64,000 nt of DNA from JANMZO01 sp031383405 (lineage in GTDB: Bacteria > Actinomycetota > Acidimicrobiia > Acidimicrobiales > JANYDT01). The translations under genes were made by a program, and so were the position numbers. The stretch is taken from contig JANMZO010000480.1 in NCBI GenBank assembly GCA_031383405.1, forward strand, positions 1 through 64,000. Direction: 5' to 3'. The notes under the pieces were generated by a model. That model searched no databases. It was given only the letters and a program-made list of their open reading frames with translations, and had not been told where the DNA came from. Positions 58,544-64,000 of this stretch are shown piece by piece. Within the stretch, counting starts at the first letter, position 1; each line of letters begins with the position of its first letter.

Positions 58544-59881
58544 TTATAACGTCTTGGCGACCGCAGTTGCAGCGATACCCGCCGCCTCGACCGTTCGGTC
58601 GATATCAGCTTCGGTGTGCGAAAAACTCGGGAACAGGGCTTCATAGGCACCGGGTGCCATGGCAATGCCCTGGCGCAACATCTCATGGAAGAACGGTGCA
58701 TAAAGGCCGGCTTCGTTGGCATCTTTCGCTTCGTCAAAGTTCGTCACCGGTTGCGTTCCGAGATGGATACCGAGCAACGTGCCGACAACCGGAACCTGCG
58801 CCGGCAAACCGGCACCGCGGATCGCTTCCTGCAGCCCCGCCGCCAATCTGTGCGCCGTGACGCTGAGTGCCTCGTAACGATCCGGAGTGCACTGCTGCAA
58901 CACTGCCAACCCGGCGGCCGTAGCCATCGGGTTGCCACTCAGCGTCCCACCTTGATACACCGGACCAAGTGGGGCGAGGTACGACATCACTTGAACCGTT
59001 CCACCGAAAGCCCCGACCGGCATCCCGCCGCCGATGATCTTCCCGAAAGCCCAGATATCGGGAATGACGCCCGACCAAACCGTCGCACCCCCGGCCCCGA
59101 GCCGGAATCCCGTAATGACTTCGTCGAACAGCAGCATCGCCCCGACCGCGTCGCACGCCTTGCGGAGTCCGTCAAGGAACCCTGGGGCCGGCGGTACCAG
59201 CCCCATGTTCGCGGCAATCGGTTCGACGGCAACGACCGCCACATCGGGTCCGATGTCGGGGATCACGTTGAACGGCGCAACGATGGTGTCGGCCACCGCT
59301 CCCGGCGGAACCCCGTCACTTCCCGGAAGGCCTTGATTGGCCACACCACTGCCACCGGCCGCGAGGAGCGAATCGGAGGCACCGTGGTAACAGCCGGCGA
59401 ACTTGATCACTTTCGACCGGCCGGTAATGCCGCGGGCGAGTCGGATAGCGCTCATCGTTGCTTCCGTACCGCTTGAGCACATGCGCACCATCTCAAGGCC
59501 CGGCACCCGCTGGATGATGGCTTCGGCGAGCAGCACCTCGCGATACGTGGGAGCTCCGAATGTGCTGCCCTGCGTCGCCGCCTCCTGCATGGTGGCCACC
59601 ACATACGGATCGGCATGACCGAGGATCGACGCGCCGTAGGACTGCACATAATCCAGGTACTCGCGGCCCTCGACATCCCAGACGCGGGCACCCTGACCGC
59701 GGGCTACGAAGTACGGCGTGCCACCGACGCTTCGAAAAGCCCGGACCGGCGAGTTCACCCCGCCCACCAGAACCTGCGAAGCTCGCGCGAACAGTGACCT
59801 GTTAGTCGCTCCAAAACCTGTACCGTCAGCCGTCGGTCTTCCATTCGGCTCGACGCCATCCCGCGTCGCCGTCGTGCTCAT
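58544..59881 (-). CDS. hemL: glutamate-1-semialdehyde 2,1-aminomutase HemL
   Basis: A 445-residue PLP-dependent class III aminomutase that makes 5-aminolevulinate from glutamate-1-semialdehyde in the C5 heme pathway. Motifs are PGGVNSPVRAF-like VGGVNSPVRAFRSVGG, VDYVQSYG-type YLDYVQSYGASILGH, MVRMCSSGTEATMSAIRLAR, LLFDEVITGFRLG and the Schiff-base Lys in WAFGKIIGGGMPVGAFGG. ATG 59881 overlaps the hemB stop by 4 bp, so translation is coupled to HemB, the next enzyme of the pathway. Confidence 0.96.
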   Translation of the reverse strand: MSTTATRDGVEPNGRPTADGTGFGATNRSLFARASQVLVGGVNSPVRAFRSVGGTPYFVARGQGARVWDVEGREYLDYVQSYGASILGHADPYVVATMQEAATQGSTFGAPTYREVLLAEAIIQRVPGLEMVRMCSSGTEATMSAIRLARGITGRSKVIKFAGCYHGASDSLLAAGGSGVANQGLPGSDGVPPGAVADTIVAPFNVIPDIGPDVAVVAVEPIAANMGLVPPAPGFLDGLRKACDAVGAMLLFDEVITGFRLGAGGATVWSGVIPDIWAFGKIIGGGMPVGAFGGTVQVMSYLAPLGPVYQGGTLSGNPMATAAGLAVLQQCTPDRYEALSVTAHRLAAGLQEAIRGAGLPAQVPVVGTLLGIHLGTQPVTNFDEAKDANEAGLYAPFFHEMLRQGIAMAPGAYEALFPSFSHTEADIDRTVEAAGIAATAVAKTL

Positions 59882-60867
59882 TGCATGGACTCGGCGATAT
59901 CGCGGGCAAAGTACGTAAGGATCATGTCGGCACCGGCTCGTTTCACTGCAGTGAGCTGCTCGAGGGCGACCGCCGCACCGTCGATCCAACCGCGTTCGGC
60001 GGCAGCCTTGATCATCGAATATTCACCAGACACATGGTAAGCGGCAAGTGGAACATCGACGGCCGCCCGCACCTTCGCAATGATGTCGAGATAGGTCACG
60101 GCGGGCTTGACCATAACCATGTCGGCACCCTCAGCAATGTCGAGCATCACTTCGGCCAGCGCTTCTCGGGCGTTGTGCCAGTCCTGTTGATAGCCCTTCC
60201 GGTCACCGCCCCCGACGATGTGGACATCGACGGCCTCGCGGAAGGGGCCGTAGAGCGCAGTTGCATACTTCGCCGAGTAGGCGAGGATCGGAATGTCAGT
60301 ATGGCCGGCCGAGTCGAGTCCGGAACGGATCGCCCGGACCTGGCCGTCCATCATTCCGCTCGGAGCCACGACCTGGGAGCCCGCTTCGGCCTGGGTAATT
60401 CCTATGCGCGCGTATAGTTCGAGGGTTGCGTCGTTGAGAACATTGCCGTGAGCGTCGAGCACGCCACAGTGACCGTGGCTCGTGTACTCGTCGAGACACA
60501 GATCGCTCATCAACACAATTGAATCGCCGAGATCGTCTCGAAGTTGTTTGAGTGCGACCTGCATGATGCCGTCGGGATTCCAGGCTTCGGATCCTTCCGG
60601 GTCCTTCGACGAGGGCACTCCGAACAGGATCACTCCCGGAACTCCAAGGTCGCTAAGTTCGCGTACCTCCTTGCGAAGGCTCTCCACCGAGTGTTGGACA
60701 ACCCCCGGAAGCGACATGATCGGACGCGGCTCGGTGATGCCCTCCCGCACGAATAGCGGTGCTATCAGGTCGTCGACCCCCAACCTGGTTTCAGCCACCA
60801 GTCGACGAAGTGCAGGTGTGCGACGAAGCCGGCGCATCCGACGCGACGGGAAAAGATCGGCACTCAT
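59878..60867 (-). CDS. hemB: delta-aminolevulinic acid dehydratase (porphobilinogen synthase) HemB
   Basis: A 329-residue enzyme that condenses two 5-aminolevulinate molecules to porphobilinogen. It starts FPSRRMRRLRRTPALRRLV and has LCLDEYTSHGHCG (a mixed Asp/Cys metal site), the first active-site Lys in LAYSAKYATALYGPFREA and the Schiff-base Lys in MVMVKPAVTYLDII. ATG 60867 is the family start. It lies 17 bp after msrA and overlaps hemL. Confidence 0.96.
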   Translation of the reverse strand: MSADLFPSRRMRRLRRTPALRRLVAETRLGVDDLIAPLFVREGITEPRPIMSLPGVVQHSVESLRKEVRELSDLGVPGVILFGVPSSKDPEGSEAWNPDGIMQVALKQLRDDLGDSIVLMSDLCLDEYTSHGHCGVLDAHGNVLNDATLELYARIGITQAEAGSQVVAPSGMMDGQVRAIRSGLDSAGHTDIPILAYSAKYATALYGPFREAVDVHIVGGGDRKGYQQDWHNAREALAEVMLDIAEGADMVMVKPAVTYLDIIAKVRAAVDVPLAAYHVSGEYSMIKAAAERGWIDGAAVALEQLTAVKRAGADMILTYFARDIAESMQ

Positions 60868-60884
60868 GACGCGTCGGGTTCGGA

Positions 60885-61538
60885 TCAGCTTCGGGCCACA
60901 CCGACCGGGCACGAGACCCCGGTGCCGCCGATACCGCAGTATCCGTTGGGGTTCTTCGCCAGGTACTGCTGGTGATACCCCTCGGCGTAGTAGAACTCAC
61001 CAAGCGGAACAATCTCGGTGGAGATCGCACCATAACCGGCCCCAGCCAACTCGCGTTGGAACATTTCTTTGCTCGACATGGCCGCTTCAAGCTGCTCGGG
61101 CGAGTTTGTATAGATCCCTGAGCGGTACTGTGTGCCGACATCGTTGCCCTGGCGCATGCCCTGCGTTGGATCGTGGTTTTCCCAGAACACCTTGAGGACA
61201 CCCTCGAAGGAGATCAACGACGGTTCGAACACGACGAGCACGACCTCGTTGTGGCCGGTTCGACCGGTGCACACTTCTTCGTATGAGGGATTCGGCGTGA
61301 TACCACCGCAATAGCCGACAGCGGTCGAGAAGATGCCCTGGGCCTGCCAGAACTTTCGCTCAGCACCCCAGAAACACCCGAGGCCGACAACAGCCGTTTG
61401 CATACCTTCTGGGAACGGAGGGGTCATCGGGTTTCCATTGACGAAATGGGTCGCAGGAACCGTCACGGGCGTTGAACGCCCGGGCAGGGCGGTCTCCGCG
61501 GTCGGGATCTCAAGTGGTTTGCGTCCGAATAGAGCCAT
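60885..61538 (-). CDS. msrA: peptide methionine-S-sulfoxide reductase MsrA
   Basis: A 217-residue cytosolic repair enzyme that reduces methionine-S-sulfoxide. The catalytic Cys is in GLGCFWGAERKF. YCGGITPNPSYEEVCTGRTGH, WENHDPTQGMRQGNDVGTQY and the terminal AEGYHQQYLAKNPNGYCG with a resolving Cys are all standard. The ATG at 61538 follows a TACGAT box (61546-61551, minus strand) by 7 nt. It is the promoter-proximal gene of an msrA-hemB-hemL operon. Confidence 0.95.
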   Translation of the reverse strand: MALFGRKPLEIPTAETALPGRSTPVTVPATHFVNGNPMTPPFPEGMQTAVVGLGCFWGAERKFWQAQGIFSTAVGYCGGITPNPSYEEVCTGRTGHNEVVLVVFEPSLISFEGVLKVFWENHDPTQGMRQGNDVGTQYRSGIYTNSPEQLEAAMSSKEMFQRELAGAGYGAISTEIVPLGEFYYAEGYHQQYLAKNPNGYCGIGGTGVSCPVGVARS

Positions 61539-61545
61539 GTCAATT

Positions 61546-61551
61546 ATCGTA
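61546..61551 (-). promoter_or_regulatory. -10 box TACGAT of the msrA-hemB-hemL operon
   Basis: TACGAT on the minus strand ends 7 nt before ATG 61538, giving a leaderless operon mRNA. Confidence 0.45.
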
Positions 61552-61599
61552 CGCGTCTTTGGGGGGCTGCGGCCCAGTTCCTGAGAAACCGCTTCTCAT

Positions 61600-61638
61600 G
61601 TCCGGTCCTAAGATCCGGTTCTACGGTCCGGTCTTACG
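61600..61638. repeat. three 13-bp imperfect tandem repeats
   Basis: GTCCGGTCCTAAG, ATCCGGTTCTACG and GTCCGGTCTTACG follow one another without gaps in the spacer between dapD (ends 61694) and msrA (starts 61538). Just before them a TGAGAA-N5-TTCTCA hairpin lies near 61581-61597. Confidence 0.7.
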
Positions 61639-61693
61639 GTGCTCGGACCCCTGGGCCGGCCGCGAACCGTCCGGGGAGGGTACGGCCCGTGGG

Positions 61694-62827
61694 TCAGTTC
61701 GTGTGGAGGACGTCGTTCAGCCCGGTCCACTTGGCCGAACCGCTCGGGAGCGCTTCAAGTGCACCGGTTTGGCCATGGCGGCGGAACAACATGTTGTCGG
61801 CGCCGCTCAGGTACTTGGCCTTCACCACTTCGCCGTCTGGCAGCTTTACCAAAGAACCGGCCGTGATGTAACACCCCGCTTCGACGATGCAGTTGTCACC
61901 CAGCGAGATACCAATCCCCGCATTGGCACCGAGGAGACAGTTCTTGCCGACCCGCACCACTTCCTTGCCGCCACCCGACAGAGTCCCCATGATCGACGCA
62001 CCACCGCCGATGTCGCTGTGGTCATCGACGACCACGCCCTGGCTGATCCGGCCCTCGACCATTGACACACCGAGCGTGCCACCGTTGAAATTGCAGTATC
62101 CCTCATGCATGACGGTCGTGCCTTCAGCCAAATGGGCGCCAAGGCGGACACGCGTTGCGTCAGCGATACGCACACCCGAGGGGACGACGTAGTCGGCCAT
62201 AGCCGGGAATTTGTCGATGCCATGCACCCGCACCTCGTGGCCGGCCGAACGCAGCTTTGCCCGGACCAGATCGAAACCTTCGGGATCAAACGGACCGAGG
62301 TTGGTCCAGACAACGTTGTTCAGGTGCCCGAAAATACCTTCGAGTGAGATGCCGTTGGGTTGCACCTTTCGATGTGACAGCAGGTGCAGACGAAGGTACA
62401 CATCCGACACGGACATAGGCGGATCAGTAAGTGCGCCTATGAATACCACCACAGCCATGCGGGTGCCTCCGAGCGGGGTGGGCAACGCGAGAAGATCGCG
62501 GGCGGCCTGTGTCGCCTCGATATTGGGGTGCGACCTGCCGTCGCCGTCGAAGGCTTTGAACTGAGCGAGCGCGGCGTCGAGGGCCGCCAAATCGGCTTCG
62601 TACGTGGACGTACCGTTCGAATGGCCGACCACGGAGGCCAGCACGGCCGCCGCTCCGTAGTTTTCAGACAGGTTGACGACGGGGAAGGCGGTGTCGAGCA
62701 CCTTGCCCGACGGCGCCACGACGGCAACTCCGACCGCGTAGGCGAGTGGACGCGCGTACCCTTCGGTTCCTTCGACGGAGGCGACATGGGCGTTGAATGA
62801 TTCGATCGTGGCGGACACGGCGGACAC
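61694..62827 (-). CDS. dapD: tetrahydrodipicolinate N-succinyltransferase DapD (actinobacterial type)
   Basis: A protein of about 377 residues for lysine and diaminopimelate synthesis: it succinylates tetrahydrodipicolinate with succinyl-CoA. The N-terminal alpha/beta domain (about 1-190) precedes a left-handed beta-helix with hexapeptide repeats: RVRLGAHLAEGTTVMHEGYC, FNGGTLGVSMVEGRISQGVV, DIGGGASIMGTLSGGG and CLLGANAGIGISLGDNCIVE. It is longer than typical actinobacterial DapD, and the C-terminus carries an extra LSGADNMLFRRHGQTG stretch. The start is uncertain: GTG 62827 or GTG 62818 both precede family sequence, and no clear ribosome binding site is seen. Confidence 0.92.
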   Translation of the reverse strand: MSAVSATIESFNAHVASVEGTEGYARPLAYAVGVAVVAPSGKVLDTAFPVVNLSENYGAAAVLASVVGHSNGTSTYEADLAALDAALAQFKAFDGDGRSHPNIEATQAARDLLALPTPLGGTRMAVVVFIGALTDPPMSVSDVYLRLHLLSHRKVQPNGISLEGIFGHLNNVVWTNLGPFDPEGFDLVRAKLRSAGHEVRVHGIDKFPAMADYVVPSGVRIADATRVRLGAHLAEGTTVMHEGYCNFNGGTLGVSMVEGRISQGVVVDDHSDIGGGASIMGTLSGGGKEVVRVGKNCLLGANAGIGISLGDNCIVEAGCYITAGSLVKLPDGEVVKAKYLSGADNMLFRRHGQTGALEALPSGSAKWTGLNDVLHTN

Positions 62828-62941
62828 GTTAGTAAAACCCGCCGCCGATCGGGCCACCTTTGGCCGATTCCTGGCCCGGCCTCGAGTTTTGTGGGTCGGC
62901 ACGCCCCGACCAGAACGACAGGTGCCACCAGAGTTCTTAGC

Positions 62942-63877
62942 TTAGTCCGACTCAGGTTTCGGGGAAGCGGGTGGCACCACTCCCGTTCGTTTCGGGCGTA
63001 GGTAGATGAACCAGTAAACGAGTCCGACCATCCCACCCCCGCCGATGACGTTCCCGATCGTGACAGGAAGCAGATTCGAGACCAAAAAGTGTCCCCACCC
63101 GATAGACGGGTAATCCGTGGGCTGCGAGTGAACGGCACCCCAGAAACCTGGCGTGGCCCACCGTTTCACAAAGATGCCGAGCGGGAGAAAGTACATGTTG
63201 GCGATGCTGTGCTCGAAGCCGGCCGCGACAAATGCCGTGATCGGCCCGACAATGGCAACGATTTTGTCGGTGACAGTCCTCGCAGCGAGACACAACCAGA
63301 CGGCGAGACACACGAGAACATTGGCCAAGATCCCAAGCACCAGTGCCTCGATGAACCCAAGACTCGATTTGGTCTGCGCTGTATCGAGCGCCCGACGGCC
63401 CACGACTCCCGTTCCACTTCGGTATTGACCGGACCAGAACACCAGGAGAGCAGTGAAGACTGCCCCAAAAAAGTTGGCGACATACACCAGTACCCAGTTC
63501 CGAACCAGCGCGGTGAACGTAATCCGGCGGCTGGCAAATGCCATGACGATGAGGTTGTTACCGGTGAACAACTCGGCGCCGCCAACGACGACGAGCACGA
63601 GACCCAGCGAGAACACGAGTCCACCGAGTAGGCGCGATACGCCGAAGGGCAGATCACCACCGGCCGTCACCACCGTCGAGAGCATGGCGCCAATAGAGAC
63701 GAATACGCCGGCCAATACCCCCAGGGCGATCGTCGAGGGTGCGCTGAGACCGGCCTTGGCGACTCCGATCGTCTCGGCCCGGTGCGCCATTTCACGGGGC
63801 ATCGGTGCGTCGAGCCACCCCGTGTGCACACCGCCGAGGGATCCATCAGCGGACGTAGGGTCTGGGATATCGGGCAT
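62942..63877 (-). CDS. formate/nitrite transporter (FNT) family channel
   Basis: A 311-residue pentameric anion channel subunit with six helices. Family signatures are GGAELFTGNNLIVMAFASRR, the His-containing GFEHSIANMYFLPLGIF and NLLPVTIGNVIGGGGMVG. The members move formate, nitrite, hydrosulfide or acetate with or without a proton. No formate- or nitrite-metabolising gene lies next to it inside the window, so the substrate is open. The N-terminus has a 45-residue hydrophilic extension. The upstream region to the window end has no supported gene. Confidence 0.9.
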   Translation of the reverse strand: MPDIPDPTSADGSLGGVHTGWLDAPMPREMAHRAETIGVAKAGLSAPSTIALGVLAGVFVSIGAMLSTVVTAGGDLPFGVSRLLGGLVFSLGLVLVVVGGAELFTGNNLIVMAFASRRITFTALVRNWVLVYVANFFGAVFTALLVFWSGQYRSGTGVVGRRALDTAQTKSSLGFIEALVLGILANVLVCLAVWLCLAARTVTDKIVAIVGPITAFVAAGFEHSIANMYFLPLGIFVKRWATPGFWGAVHSQPTDYPSIGWGHFLVSNLLPVTIGNVIGGGGMVGLVYWFIYLRPKRTGVVPPASPKPESD

Positions 63878-64000
63878 CAGTGCCTACTTTCTCGGTCTCG
63901 TACGCGGTGATTTCGGACCAGACGCTCCGAGGGAACAGGTCGGTTGCCGCGTCGATGATCCGCTGGTGATCGGCTGCCCATGGTCACGCGTGAGCGGCCT
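63878..64000. other. window end upstream of the FNT gene
   Basis: These 123 bases hold no gene that I can support. One minus-strand frame reads as normal protein-like sequence (RIIDAATDLFPRSVWSEITA) but has an in-frame stop near 63983 and no start codon, so it may be a remnant or chance. Confidence 0.3.

Noticed and set aside
63878..63985. Protein-like minus-strand frame at the window end
   Set aside because: An in-frame stop and no start codon; too short to call a gene or pseudogene.

Overview
The window is GC-rich, densely coded chromosomal DNA from an actinobacterium, most likely of the class Acidimicrobiia or a close relative. Evidence for this is gene content: an LtbR-like IclR regulator divergent from leuCD, an actinobacterial-type DapD, a DUF2127 membrane protein, many apparently leaderless genes with a TANNNT box 6-8 nt before an ATG or GTG, and a respiratory chain built on a split b6f-type cytochrome b instead of the usual actinobacterial QcrCAB. 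No rRNA, tRNA, CRISPR array, insertion sequence or prophage was seen. The species assignment is inference.

Layout. (1) 1-17.5 kb is mostly amino-acid biosynthesis: a secreted 5'-nucleotidase cut by the window edge, ilvE, leuB, greA, a GH15-like protein, an alpha/beta hydrolase, a DUF2127 protein, ltbR divergent from leuCD, a protein with an eCIS-cargo-like N-terminal motif, a HAD phosphatase, serA, an aspartate-type aminotransferase and serC. (2) 17.5-22.7 kb is accessory: a WXG-like helical protein, an ABC ATPase plus large membrane partner, an EEP-fold nuclease/phosphatase, a nitroreductase, and a small surface protein ending in an LATTG-type sortase signal. (3) 22.8-50.1 kb holds two complete complex I gene sets head to tail on the minus strand. 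The upstream set is a canonical 14-gene nuoA-N. The downstream set has 11 subunits (ABCDHIJKLMN), lacks the NADH module NuoEFG, and is interrupted between nuoB and nuoC by a CHAP-domain hydrolase gene. (4) 50.1-57.0 kb encodes a quinol:cytochrome c reductase: a membrane protein, diheme cytochrome c, Rieske protein, cytochrome b subunit IV, cytochrome b6, a 2[4Fe-4S] ferredoxin and another membrane protein, with a divergent single-heme membrane cytochrome c. (5) 57.2-63.9 kb has a small acidic protein, a TetR regulator, the msrA-hemB-hemL operon, dapD and an FNT-family anion channel.

Together, regions 3 and 4 form one respiratory block of over 30 genes. NADH electrons enter through the 14-subunit enzyme. 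The second enzyme takes electrons from an unidentified donor into the quinone pool. The b6f-like complex then passes them to membrane-bound c-type cytochromes. No terminal oxidase lies in the window. The features least explained by standard annotation are the NADH-module-free complex I with its inserted CHAP gene, the ferredoxin and two unrecognised membrane proteins in the bc operon, and the orphan eCIS-like cargo protein.
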